Shown here piece after piece: positions 1 to 8,249 of a stretch of 26,081 nucleotides of DNA. The notes under the pieces are model-generated. The model did no database searches. It was given only the letters and a program-made list of their open reading frames with translations, and was not told the DNA's origin. Location: assembly GCA_040220455.1 (NCBI GenBank), contig JAVJUS010000146.1, positions 1-26,081 of the forward strand, written 5' to 3'. Numbering within the stretch: position 1 is the stretch's first letter; every line of letters starts with the position of its first letter. The DNA is from JAVJUS01 sp040220455 (GTDB lineage Bacteria > Pseudomonadota > Alphaproteobacteria > DSM-16000 > Inquilinaceae). The translations under genes were made by a program, and so were the position numbers.

Positions 1-732
1 CGGCGAGCCGGCCGCGATCCGGGTTCCGAGCCGCCAGCGGCCGCCCGGATGGGTCAGCAGGCTGCGCGTCGCCACGCGCCCGAACGACCAGGTGCGGCGG
101 AAGAGCACGAGGCAGGGCGCGCTCGCCGCGATCTCCAGCAAGCGCGCGGCCTCGGGTTCGGGCAGGTCGGCCTCGACCACGTGCTCCAGCGCCTCCAGCG
201 GCGCGACGCGGACCAGATAGGCCGTCGCGTTCTCCGCCGTGAAGTCGCGGGCGAGGTAGTCCGGCGCAACGGCCGGGTCGACCCAGCGGTCCTCGAGCTG
301 CACCGGCACGCCGTCCTGGCGGTGCAGGATCACCGAGTGGAACAGCCGCGCCCCCTCCGCCATCCCGAAATCCGCGGCGACGGCGGCCGGCGCGGCCTCG
401 GCTCGGAGCAGGTGGACCTCGGCGTCGTGGCGCCGCCCGCGGGCGTGGATTTCCTCGGCGATGTTGCGCAGTTCCAGGAGCTCGGTGCGCGGGCGCGGCT
501 CGGCGACGAAGGTGCCGACGCCGGTCACCCGCGTGACCAGCCCTTCCGCGCTCAGCTCCCGCAGCGCCCGGTGCACGGTCATTCGGCTGCAGCCGAGCTC
601 GGCGACCAGGCGGTTCTCCGACGGCAGGCGCATGCCCGGCGGCCAGTCGCCGGCGCGAATCCGCGCGGCGATGCGGTCCTTGATCCGGCCGTAGAGCGGG
701 CGGGCGGCGTCGCCGGGCGGCAGGGCGTTCAC
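1..732 (-). CDS. hutC: Histidine utilisation repressor HutC, GntR family (3' end outside window)
   Basis: GntR/HutC-family transcriptional repressor of the hut genes; in this family urocanate is the usual inducer. I translated it from the complement: 244 codons are open from a GTG at 732 to the window edge. The N-terminus has the GntR winged helix: PLYGRIKDRI at about residues 12-21, LPSENRLVAELGCSRMTVHRALREL-type recognition region at about 36-60, then GVGTFVAE. The rest matches a UTRA effector domain and reaches an RLGTR motif near residue 238, which normally lies close to the end of HutC proteins, so only a few residues are probably missing. The GTG start overlaps the hutI stop as GTGA, showing translational coupling. 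It probably acts on the operator upstream of hutF, which also lies in the hutI-hutC promoter region. Family identity is strong; effector and targets are inferred. Confidence 0.9.
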   Translation of the reverse strand, partial: MNALPPGDAARPLYGRIKDRIAARIRAGDWPPGMRLPSENRLVAELGCSRMTVHRALRELSAEGLVTRVTGVGTFVAEPRPRTELLELRNIAEEIHARGRRHDAEVHLLRAEAAPAAVAADFGMAEGARLFHSVILHRQDGVPVQLEDRWVDPAVAPDYLARDFTAENATAYLVRVAPLEALEHVVEADLPEPEAARLLEIAASAPCLVLFRRTWSFGRVATRSLLTHPGGRWRLGTRIAAGSP

Positions 733-1970
733 GACAGCGCCTCCTCGCCGCGGACCACCGTGCCGCCCCGGACGACCGCGGCACAGGGATTGAAGCCGAT
801 GCGATAGGCGAGCTCGGCCGGCGCCTCGATGTCCCAGAGCACGAAATCCGCTGTCTTGCCCGGCTCGAGCGTGCCGCGCTTCGCCGCCATGCCCAGCGCC
901 CGGGCGGCGTTGCGCGTGACGCCGGCCAGCGCCTCCTCCGGCGTCAGGCGGAACAGGGTCGCCGCCATGTTGAGCATCAGGAGAAGCGAGGTCGCCGGCG
1001 CCGAACCCGGGTTGCAGTCGGTCGCAAGCGCCATCGGCACGCCGGCCTTGCGGAACGCCGCGATGGGCGGCGCCTGGGTTTCCCTCAGGAAATAGAAGGC
1101 GGCCGGCAGCAGCATGGCGACGGTGCCGGCCTTCGCCATGGCGGCGACGCCGGCCTGGCTCGTGTATTCCACGTGATCGGCCGACAGGGCGCCGTGACGG
1201 GCGGCCAGCGCCGCGCCGCCGCCGTCACTCAACTGGTCGGCATGCAGCTTGACCGGCAGGCCGCGCGCCCGGGCGGCGGCGAAGACCCGGTCGATCTGCT
1301 CGGCGGAGAAGGCGATGCGTTCGACGAAGGCGTCGACGGCGTCGGCGAGGTCCGTCCCGGCCACGGCGGGAAGCTGGTCCTCGATGACCGAGTCGAGATA
1401 GGCGTCGGGGCGCCCCTCGTAATCCGGCGGCAGGGCATGGGCGCCCAGGAAGGTGGTGGCGACGGTGACCGGCCGCTCCTCGCCCAGGCGCCGGGCGGCG
1501 CGCAGCATGCGGGCCTCGGTCTCCGCGTCCAGGCCGTAGCCCGACTTGACCTCGATCGTGGTCACGCCCTCGGCCAGCAGGGCGTCGAGCCGGGGCAGCG
1601 CGCTCGCCACCAGCGCGTCCTCGTCGGCGGCGCGGGTGGCGGCCACGGTCGAGCGGATGCCGCCACCGGCGCGCGCGATCTCTTCGTAGCTGGCGTCTTC
1701 GAGGCGCATCTCGAACTCGCGCGCCCGATCGCCGCCATGCACGATGTGGGTGTGGGCGTCGATCAGGCCCGGGGTGATCCAGCGCCCGCCGGCGGAGACG
1801 ACGGTCGCCGGCGCGGCATCGGGCAACTCGGCGCGCGGGCCGACCCAGGCGATGCGGTCGCCCGCGACGGCGATGGCGCCGTCCTCGATCGCGCCGTAGG
1901 CTGCGCCGCCCGCCGTCATGGTCGCGAGCCGCGCGTCGATCCAGAGCGTGTCCCAGGCGTCGTCGGTCAT
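729..1970 (-). CDS. hutI: Imidazolonepropionase
   Basis: Hydrolyses 4-imidazolone-5-propionate to N-formimino-L-glutamate, the third step of cytoplasmic histidine degradation. The 413-residue product has the usual length for HutI. It belongs to the amidohydrolase superfamily: the metal-binding HxH lies in GLIDAHTHIVHGG (H73, H75), followed by the family region EVKSGYGLD, FLGAHALPPDY, a KLHADQ segment and ATDCNPGS near the C-terminus. The ATG at 1970 starts directly at the divergent control region. Its stop overlaps the hutC GTG by 4 bases, so hutI and hutC form one leftward unit. It is likely repressed by HutC through the shared intergenic region. No anomaly seen. Confidence 0.95.
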   Translation of the reverse strand: MTDDAWDTLWIDARLATMTAGGAAYGAIEDGAIAVAGDRIAWVGPRAELPDAAPATVVSAGGRWITPGLIDAHTHIVHGGDRAREFEMRLEDASYEEIARAGGGIRSTVAATRAADEDALVASALPRLDALLAEGVTTIEVKSGYGLDAETEARMLRAARRLGEERPVTVATTFLGAHALPPDYEGRPDAYLDSVIEDQLPAVAGTDLADAVDAFVERIAFSAEQIDRVFAAARARGLPVKLHADQLSDGGGAALAARHGALSADHVEYTSQAGVAAMAKAGTVAMLLPAAFYFLRETQAPPIAAFRKAGVPMALATDCNPGSAPATSLLLMLNMAATLFRLTPEEALAGVTRNAARALGMAAKRGTLEPGKTADFVLWDIEAPAELAYRIGFNPCAAVVRGGTVVRGEEALS

Positions 1971-2027
1971 GATGCCCCGCCTGTGCCTCCCCCGCGCGCC
2001 CGGTTCCGACGACCGCTGCCCGGGTCG

Positions 2028-2056
2028 TTGCCCGGCTTCGGCGGGAGTTGTATAAG
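2028..2056 (+). promoter_or_regulatory. Probable sigma70-type promoter of hutFHG
   Basis: A -35-like TTGCCC (2028-2033) is followed by a 17-base spacer and a -10-like TATAAG (2051-2056). This predicts transcription starting near 2063, about 20 bases before the hutF ATG. The -35 matches the consensus at 4 of 6 positions and the -10 at 5 of 6. The predicted start falls inside the HutC-like operator, which fits repression. This is a motif-level inference without experimental support. Confidence 0.5.
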
Positions 2057-2057
2057 G

Positions 2058-2069
2058 TTGTCTATACTA
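2058..2069. promoter_or_regulatory. Probable HutC operator
   Basis: TTGTCTATACTA has the GT-N-TA-N-AC core (GTCTATAC, 2060-2067) expected for HutC-subfamily GntR regulators. By my recollection it matches 10 of 12 positions of the TTGTATATACAA-type hut operator. A second half-like GTATA at 2050-2054 pairs as an inverted repeat with TATAC at 2063-2067. The site sits between divergent hutI and hutF, over the predicted hutF transcription start, so one repressor could control both directions. Confidence 0.6.
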
Positions 2070-2083
2070 CTGGCGAGCCGGTC

Positions 2084-3478
2084 ATGATCAATCTGTTTTT
2101 CGACCAGGCCCTGCTCCCGGCCGGATGGGCGCGGGACGTGACGGTCAGCGTCGGCGCCGACGGCGCGATCGCCCATGTGGAGACCGGCAGCACCCCGGTC
2201 GGCGATCCGGGGGAGGGGATGCGCCGGTGCCACGGCATCGCCCTGCCCGGCCTCGGCAACCTGCACAGCCATGCCCACCAGCGCGCCCTGGCCGGGCTGG
2301 CGGAGCGATCCGGGCCGGGCCGGGATTCCTTCTGGACCTGGCGGGAGGCCATGTACCGCTTCGTCGCCCGGCTCGATCCCGAGGGGCTGGAGGCGATCGC
2401 CGCGGCGCTCTACGCCGACATGCTCGAGGCGGGCTACACCGCGGTGGCGGAGTTCCATTATCTCCATCACGGTCCCGACGGCACGCCCTACGAGGATCGT
2501 GCGGAGATGGCGCGGCGCTGCCACGCCGCCGCGAGAACGGCCGGCATCGGCATGACGCTCCTGCCGGTGCTCTACCGCCATGGCGATTTCGGTGGCGCGG
2601 CGCCGGGCGAGGGCCAGCGCCGGTTCGTCAACGATGCCGAGGGCTTCGCCGCGATCCTGGAGGCGGTGGCTCGGGATCTGGCCGATGATCCCGACGCCGC
2701 CCTCGGAATCGCGCCCCATTCCCTGCGCGCGGTCGATGCGGATCTGATCGAGGCCGGCCGGGCGGCGCTCGACCGGCTGCGGCCGGGCGAAGGCGCGCCG
2801 ATCCACATCCATGTCGCCGAGCAGCGCCGGGAGGTCGACGCCTGCGTCGCCTGGTCGGGCCGTCGGCCCGTCGAGTGGCTGATGGAGCATGCGCCGGTCG
2901 ATGCCCGATGGTGCCTGATCCATGCCACGCACTTGAGCGAGGCGGAGACGCTGGGCCTGGCCAAGTCCGGCGCCGTCGCCGGCCTGTGCCCGACGACGGA
3001 GGCCAATCTGGGCGACGGGCTGTTCCCGGCCGAGGCCTATACCGGCGCGGGCGGGCGCTGGGGCGTCGGCTCGGACAGCCATGTCTCGATCGACCCGCGC
3101 GAGGAGCTGCGCTGGCTCGAATACGGCCGGCGCCTGGCCGGCCATGCCCGGACCGTGCTGGCCGGCGGGCCGGACCGCTCGACCGGCCGAACGCTCTGGG
3201 AGGCGGCCTGCGCCGGCGGCGCGCAGGCCTGCGGCCGGCCGATCGGCGCCATCGCGCCGGGGCGCCGGGCCGATATCGTGGTGCTCGACCCGGAAGCCTC
3301 CCTGCTCGCCGGGCGCGACGGCGACGCGATCCTCGATACCTTCGTCTTCGTCGGCGGGCCGAGCCCGGTGCGGGAGGTCTTCGTCGGCGGCCGCGGCGTC
3401 GTCGAGAGCGGCCGCCACCGGGATCGCGCCGCCATCGACGCCGCCCTTCGCCGGACCCTCGAAAGGCTCGCCGCATGA
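2084..3478 (+). CDS. hutF: Formimidoylglutamate deiminase
   Basis: Converts N-formimino-L-glutamate to N-formyl-L-glutamate plus ammonia, the HutF branch of the five-step histidine pathway. The 464-residue product is an amidohydrolase-superfamily enzyme. It has the HxH metal site in GLGNLHSHAHQRA (H61, H63), HIHVAEQ, LIHATHLSE, and the catalytic-region SDSHVSIDPREELRWLEYG characteristic of HutF. The ORF is open upstream to a TTG at 2048, but that start would lie in the promoter/operator, so the ATG at 2084 is preferred; a weak GGCGAG lies 6 bases before it. Its stop overlaps the hutH ATG (ATGA). Identification is firm; the start is probable. Confidence 0.92.
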   Translation: MINLFFDQALLPAGWARDVTVSVGADGAIAHVETGSTPVGDPGEGMRRCHGIALPGLGNLHSHAHQRALAGLAERSGPGRDSFWTWREAMYRFVARLDPEGLEAIAAALYADMLEAGYTAVAEFHYLHHGPDGTPYEDRAEMARRCHAAARTAGIGMTLLPVLYRHGDFGGAAPGEGQRRFVNDAEGFAAILEAVARDLADDPDAALGIAPHSLRAVDADLIEAGRAALDRLRPGEGAPIHIHVAEQRREVDACVAWSGRRPVEWLMEHAPVDARWCLIHATHLSEAETLGLAKSGAVAGLCPTTEANLGDGLFPAEAYTGAGGRWGVGSDSHVSIDPREELRWLEYGRRLAGHARTVLAGGPDRSTGRTLWEAACAGGAQACGRPIGAIAPGRRADIVVLDPEASLLAGRDGDAILDTFVFVGGPSPVREVFVGGRGVVESGRHRDRAAIDAALRRTLERLAA

Positions 3479-5025
3479 CCGATGCCGCCGACCCGATCCG
3501 CCTTGCGCCCGGTGCGCTGGACCTCGCCACGCTGCGCCGGCTGGCGCGCGGGACCGCGCCGGTGGCGCTGGCCGAGGGCTGGCGTCCGGCGGTCGAGGCG
3601 GGCCGCGCGGCGATCGAGGCGCTGCTGGCCGGCGGCCGGGCCGTCTACGGCGTCAACACGGGCTTCGGCAAGCTCGCCAGCACCGGCATCGCGCCGGACA
3701 AGCTGGCCGACCTTCAGCGCAATCTGATCCTGTCCCATGCGGTCGGCACCGGGCCGCTGCTGGCGGATCGGGTGGTGCGCCTCGCCATCGCGCTCAAGCT
3801 CGGCGGACTCGCCCAGGGCTATTCGGGCGTGCGCCCGGCGCTGGTGGAGGCGATCGCGGCACTCGACGAGGCCGGGATCGTGCCCTGCGTGCCGGCCCAG
3901 GGCTCGGTCGGCGCGTCGGGCGACCTCGCTCCGCTCGCCCATATCGGCGCCGCCCTGCTGGGTGTCGGGGAGGTGCGGATCGACGGAGAGGCGCGGCCGG
4001 CGGACGCGGCGCTCGCCGCCGCGGGTCTGGCGCCGGTCGCGCTCGAGGCCAAGGAGGGCCTCGCCGTCCTCAACGGCACCCAGGTCTCCACCGCGCTCGC
4101 CCTCGACGTCCTGTTCCGGGCGGAGCGGGTCTTCGCCTCGGCGCTCGTCACCGGGGCGCTGACCACGGACACGGCGCTGGGCAGCGACACGCCCTTCGAT
4201 CCGCGCATCGCGGCGGTGCGCCGGCAGCCGGGCCAGATCGCCGTCGCCCGGCGGTACCGGGATCTTCTGGCCGGCAGTGCGCTGCGCGCCTCCCATCTCG
4301 ACTGCGACCGGGTGCAGGACCCGTACTGCCTGCGCTGCCAGCCCCAGGTGATGGGCGCCTGCCTCGACACCCTGACCCGCGCCGACGCCGCCCTGGTGGC
4401 CGAGGCCAATGCCGTCAGCGACAATCCGCTGGTCTTTCCTGAGACGGGGGAGGTGCTGTCCGGCGGCAATTTCCACGCCGAGCCGGTGGCCCAGGCGGCC
4501 GACGCGATGGCGGTGGCGATCGCGGAGATCGGCGCGCTCGCCGAGCGCCGGATCGCGATGCTGATCGACAGCTCCTTCTCCGAGCTGCCGGCCTTCCTGA
4601 CGCGCGAGCCGGGGCTGAATTCCGGCTTCATGATCGCCCATGTGGCCGCGGCGTCGCTGGCCAGCGAGCTCAAGTCCATGGCCCATCCGGCGAGCGTCGA
4701 CAGCCTGCCGACCTCCGCCAACCAGGAAGACCATGTCAGCATGGCGACCTTCGCCGCGCGGCGGCTCGGCCCGATGATCGACAATGTCGAGCGGATCGTC
4801 GCGATCGAGGCCCTGGCCGCCGCCCAGGCGCTCGACCTGCGCCGGCCGCTGACCACGTCCGAGCCGCTGGAGCGCGCCCATGCCGCCCTGCGCGCGATCG
4901 TGCCGGCCTGGGGCGAGGACCGGTTCTTCCATCCGGACATCGAGGCGGCGACCGCCCTGGTCGCCGACGGCACGCTCGCCGCGATCGCCGGCGCGCCGGT
5001 GCTCGAGGGCGAGGAGGGGGCATGA
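3475..5025 (+). CDS. hutH: Histidine ammonia-lyase
   Basis: Deaminates L-histidine to urocanate and ammonia, the first step of the pathway, in the cytoplasm. The 516-residue product has the usual family length. The MIO-forming triad Ala-Ser-Gly is at residues 147-149 inside GSVGASGDLAPLAH. YGVNTGFGKL (about 58-67), FHAEPVAQAAD and the SANQEDHVSM region are further HAL hallmarks. The ATG overlaps the hutF stop as ATGA, and the stop overlaps hutG in the same way, so hutF-hutH-hutG are translationally coupled. The reading frame is open well upstream inside hutF; only the start at 3475 agrees with the family N-terminus. Confidence 0.96.
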   Translation: MTDAADPIRLAPGALDLATLRRLARGTAPVALAEGWRPAVEAGRAAIEALLAGGRAVYGVNTGFGKLASTGIAPDKLADLQRNLILSHAVGTGPLLADRVVRLAIALKLGGLAQGYSGVRPALVEAIAALDEAGIVPCVPAQGSVGASGDLAPLAHIGAALLGVGEVRIDGEARPADAALAAAGLAPVALEAKEGLAVLNGTQVSTALALDVLFRAERVFASALVTGALTTDTALGSDTPFDPRIAAVRRQPGQIAVARRYRDLLAGSALRASHLDCDRVQDPYCLRCQPQVMGACLDTLTRADAALVAEANAVSDNPLVFPETGEVLSGGNFHAEPVAQAADAMAVAIAEIGALAERRIAMLIDSSFSELPAFLTREPGLNSGFMIAHVAAASLASELKSMAHPASVDSLPTSANQEDHVSMATFAARRLGPMIDNVERIVAIEALAAAQALDLRRPLTTSEPLERAHAALRAIVPAWGEDRFFHPDIEAATALVADGTLAAIAGAPVLEGEEGA

Positions 5026-5819
5026 CGGGCGACGCCGACCTCTACGACCTGGAGCGCGGCACGACGCCCCTGCTGATCGACGTGCCCCATGCCGGGACCA
5101 GCGTGCCGGCCGGGATCGCCGAGCGGATGACCGAGGCGGGCCGCGCCGTGCCGGACACCGACTGGTTCGTCGACCGGCTCTACGCCTTCGCCCGCGAGTT
5201 GGGTGCCGGGATGATGGTCGCGCGCCACTCCCGCTTCGTGGTCGACCTCAACCGGCCGCCGGACGACGCCAGCCTCTATCCCGGCCAGGCGACGACGGGG
5301 CTGGTACCCACCACGCTGTTCGACGGCGCGCCGATCTACCGCGACGGCCAGGCGCCGGACGAAGCGGAGATCGCCGCCCGGCGGGAGACGTACTGGGTGC
5401 CCTACCACGCCGCGCTCGCTGCCGAGATCGACCGGCTGGTCGCCGAGCACGGCCGCGCCGTCCTGTGGGACGCGCACTCGATCCGCTCCGTCGTGCCGCG
5501 CCTGTTCGACGGCCGGCTGCCCGACCTCAATCTCGGCACGGCGCGCGGCGCGTCGTGCCGCGCCGGCCTGCGCGAGGGGCTGTCGGCGATCCTGGAAGGG
5601 CAGGAGAGCTTCTCCGCCGTCGTCGACGGCCGTTTCGTCGGCGGCTACGTCACCCGCCACTACGGCCGGCCCGAGGCGGGCGTCGACGCGGTGCAGATGG
5701 AGATCGCCCAGACCGCCTATATGGACGAGGCGGCGGCGACCTACGACACCGACCGCGCCGGGCGGCTGCGACCTGTGCTCGACACGTTGCTGCGGGCGGC
5801 GCTTGGGCCCGCAGCTTGA
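5022..5819 (+). CDS. hutG: N-formylglutamate deformylase
   Basis: Hydrolyses N-formyl-L-glutamate to glutamate and formate, the last step when HutF is used. The 265-residue product carries N-formylglutamate amidohydrolase motifs: DVPHAGTSVP (about 20-29), VDLNRPPDDASLYPGQ, YWVPYHAAL, LWDAHSIRS and a C-terminal QMEIAQTAYMDE. Conserved His, Asp and Glu residues in these motifs are probable Zn ligands and catalytic residues. It is the last gene of the rightward hut unit, coupled to hutH by ATGA. Its presence next to hutF shows the formylglutamate route rather than the formiminoglutamase route. Confidence 0.93.
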   Translation: MTGDADLYDLERGTTPLLIDVPHAGTSVPAGIAERMTEAGRAVPDTDWFVDRLYAFARELGAGMMVARHSRFVVDLNRPPDDASLYPGQATTGLVPTTLFDGAPIYRDGQAPDEAEIAARRETYWVPYHAALAAEIDRLVAEHGRAVLWDAHSIRSVVPRLFDGRLPDLNLGTARGASCRAGLREGLSAILEGQESFSAVVDGRFVGGYVTRHYGRPEAGVDAVQMEIAQTAYMDEAAATYDTDRAGRLRPVLDTLLRAALGPAA

Positions 5820-6077
5820 AAGACGCGGGTCGACCCGAAACTGCTTGCTCGAAATGATAGGGACCAAAGTCTCGGTCGTCTCGAACCCGCCCACGACAGC
5901 ATGATGTGCCCGAAAAATTGGTGCCAAAGCGGTTTTCGCGCTCTGGTTAACTTCGAAATTCGTTGGAATTCGGGGCGCATTAACCATTCGATTACCAGTA
6001 TTTAGCTAGAAAGCGAACCGATTGACCGGGCGCGCCCCGCCCGGCCGCCCCAGCGAGTCGGGGATCGGTTCACGCTC
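5820..6077. other. Intergenic region between hut and bcs operons
   Basis: About 258 bases with lower GC than its neighbours and no convincing gene. A 12-bp palindrome CGGGTCGACCCG (5826-5837) follows hutG but has no T-tract, so I do not call a terminator. GGTTAA (5945-5950) and TTAACC (5980-5985) form a widely spaced inverted pair upstream of bcsA. TTAACC followed by ATTACC weakly resembles a CtrA-type TTAA-N7-TTAA site but does not match well. The bcsA promoter probably lies here; I cannot fix its -35/-10. Confidence 0.4.
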
Positions 6078-8249
6078 ATGGCTCCCGCCATCGACGACCT
6101 CTACATCCGGGTGCGGACCTGGAGTGCCGTCGGCCTGTTCCTGGCCGTCGCGGCGCTGGCCGCCATGCCGGTCGAGCTGCCCGCCCAGCAGGCGCTGGCC
6201 GTGGTCACGCTCGTGCTGCTCGTCGCGCTGGCGCTGGTCGAGCCGGCCGAAGGGCCGATGCGCTACTTCGTGCTGCTGCTGACCCTGTTCACCAGCACGC
6301 GCTACATGATCTGGCGGGTGACCGAGACGATCCCGGCGGAGAACCCGCTGAGCCTTGGCTTCGCGCTGCTCCTCTTCGCTGCGGAGATCTACGGCTACGT
6401 CATCCTCGTCCTGTCGATGTTCCTGTCCTCCGACCTGGCCCGCCGGCCGGCCAAGGGCCTGCCTCTGGCGCCGGAGGCCTGCCCGACGGTCGACGTCCTG
6501 ATCCCGTCCTATGACGAGGCGCCGGAACTCCTGGAGGTCACCCTGCTGGCCGCGCTGAACCTGCGCTATCCGGAGGGGCGGGCCCGGGTCTACCTGCTCG
6601 ACGACGGCGGGACGGTGCAGAAGCGCAACCAGGCCGACCCGGAAAAGCGGGCCGCCGCGTGGGACCGCCACGAGCGGCTGAAGGCGCTCTGCGACCGGCT
6701 CGGCGCCCACTACCTGACGCGCGAGAGGAACGAACACGCCAAGGCCGGCAACATCAACGACGCGCTGCGCCATGTCTCGGGCGAGCTGGTGCTGATCCTC
6801 GACGCCGACCACGTGCCGACGCGCGACTTCCTGGCCCGCACGGTCGGCCATTTCGTCGATGATCCGGCCGTGTTCCTGGTCCAGACGCCGCACTTCTTCA
6901 TGAACCCGGACCCGGTCGAGCGGAACCTCGACACCTTCCGCGAGATGCCGAGCGAGAACGAGATGTTCTACTCGGTCATCCAGCGCGGGCTCGACTCGCT
7001 CAACGGCTCGTTCTTCTGCGGCTCGGCCGCGGTCCTGCGCCGGCGCTGCCTGGACGAGGTCGGCGGCGTCGTCGGCGACACGATCACCGAGGACGCGGAG
7101 ACGGCGCTGGAGCTCCACGCGCGCGGCTACCGCAGCGTCTTCGTGCCCCATCCGATGGTCGCGGGCCTGTCGCCGGAGACCTTCTCCGGCTTCATCGCCC
7201 AGCGCATGCGCTGGGCCCAGGGCATGACGCAGATCTTCCTGCTCAAGAACCCGCTGCTGAAGAAGGGCCTGAGCCCGGCGCAGCGCCTCTGCTACCTAAA
7301 TTCCTGCTTCTTCTGGTTCTTTCCCTTCGCCCGGCTGTTCTTCATCGCCGGGCCGCTGAGCTACCTGCTCTTCGGCATCGCGGTCTACGACGCCCTTGCG
7401 GTGGAGTTCCTGGCCTACGGCGTGCCGCACGTCATCGGCGCGATTCTCATGTCGGCCCTGTTCTACGGCCGGACGCGCTGGCTGTTCGTCTCCGAGCTCT
7501 ACGAGCTCGTCCAGTCGGTCCATTGCGCCTCGGCCATCGCGAAGGTGTTCCGCAACCCGCGCGCGCCGCAGTTCGTCGTCACGCCGAAGGGCGAGACGCT
7601 GTCGGAAAGCTTCCGCACGCCGCTCGCCCGGCCGTTCTACGCGATGCTGGCGCTGGTCATCGTCGGCGAGGTGGCGGGGCTGACGCGCTGGCTGGCCGAT
7701 CCCACGGCACGAGACATGGTCGTCGTGCTGCTGATGTGGAACACCTTCCACCTGCTGCTGCTGCTGGGCGTCCTGGGAGTCCTCTACGAACAGCAGCAGC
7801 GCCGGGCCATGCCGCGCCTGCCGCGCAGCCTGCCGGTGACGCTCGAGATCGGCGACCGGCACATGGCGGCGGAGACGACCGACGTCTCGGCCGGCGGCAT
7901 CGGGCTGCGCGTCTTCGACCCCGTGCCGGGCGTCATGGCGCAGGGCTCGCCGGCCGTGCTCGACGCTTCGACCTTCGGCTCGCGCTTCGTCTCGCGCGTG
8001 CCGATGGTCCTGACGCTGGCCCGGCCGGCCGGCGACGGCACCTGGACGATCGGCCTGCGCTTCGTGCTCGACACGGCCGATCAATGGCGCGCGGCGGTCA
8101 TGCTCTGCTACGCGCGCAGCGCCGAGTGGGAGACCTTCCGCGTGCGCCGCACGGGCCGCGAAGGCCAGCTCGGCAAGGTCGCCTTCCTTGTCGCCCGCAG
8201 CGTTCGGTTCGCGGGCCAACACTTCCTGTCGATCGTGGGTGGACGATGA
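6078..8249 (+). CDS. bcsA: Cellulose synthase catalytic subunit (UDP-forming) with PilZ domain
   Basis: Inner-membrane processive GT2 glycosyltransferase polymerising UDP-glucose into beta-1,4-glucan, activated by cyclic di-GMP. The 723-residue product has N-terminal TM segments (about 15-35, 40-56, 61-77, 92-115), then the GT2 domain with DDGG (175-178), DADH (242-245), TED (337-339) and QRMRW (375-379), further TM helices (about 406-555), and a PilZ domain. The PilZ c-di-GMP motifs are both present: RxxxR at R576-R580 and DVSAGG at 602-607. No strong ribosome binding site precedes the ATG, which is the first start in the frame. The stop overlaps bcsB as ATGA. Length is in the shorter part of the family range. 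Confidence 0.96.
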   Translation: MAPAIDDLYIRVRTWSAVGLFLAVAALAAMPVELPAQQALAVVTLVLLVALALVEPAEGPMRYFVLLLTLFTSTRYMIWRVTETIPAENPLSLGFALLLFAAEIYGYVILVLSMFLSSDLARRPAKGLPLAPEACPTVDVLIPSYDEAPELLEVTLLAALNLRYPEGRARVYLLDDGGTVQKRNQADPEKRAAAWDRHERLKALCDRLGAHYLTRERNEHAKAGNINDALRHVSGELVLILDADHVPTRDFLARTVGHFVDDPAVFLVQTPHFFMNPDPVERNLDTFREMPSENEMFYSVIQRGLDSLNGSFFCGSAAVLRRRCLDEVGGVVGDTITEDAETALELHARGYRSVFVPHPMVAGLSPETFSGFIAQRMRWAQGMTQIFLLKNPLLKKGLSPAQRLCYLNSCFFWFFPFARLFFIAGPLSYLLFGIAVYDALAVEFLAYGVPHVIGAILMSALFYGRTRWLFVSELYELVQSVHCASAIAKVFRNPRAPQFVVTPKGETLSESFRTPLARPFYAMLALVIVGEVAGLTRWLADPTARDMVVVLLMWNTFHLLLLLGVLGVLYEQQQRRAMPRLPRSLPVTLEIGDRHMAAETTDVSAGGIGLRVFDPVPGVMAQGSPAVLDASTFGSRFVSRVPMVLTLARPAGDGTWTIGLRFVLDTADQWRAAVMLCYARSAEWETFRVRRTGREGQLGKVAFLVARSVRFAGQHFLSIVGGR

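Noticed and set aside
5826..5837. Palindrome CGGGTCGACCCG after hutG as a terminator
   Set aside because: Perfect palindrome with no loop and no T-tract; not enough for a terminator call.
3037..5987. Long minus-strand frames opposite hutH and hutG
   Set aside because: Opposite strand of genes with clear catalytic motifs; no recognisable domains.
5980..5995. Possible CtrA-binding site upstream of bcsA (TTAACC then ATTACC)
   Set aside because: The second half does not match TTAA at the required spacing of 7; single TTAA motifs are expected by chance in this AT-richer gap.
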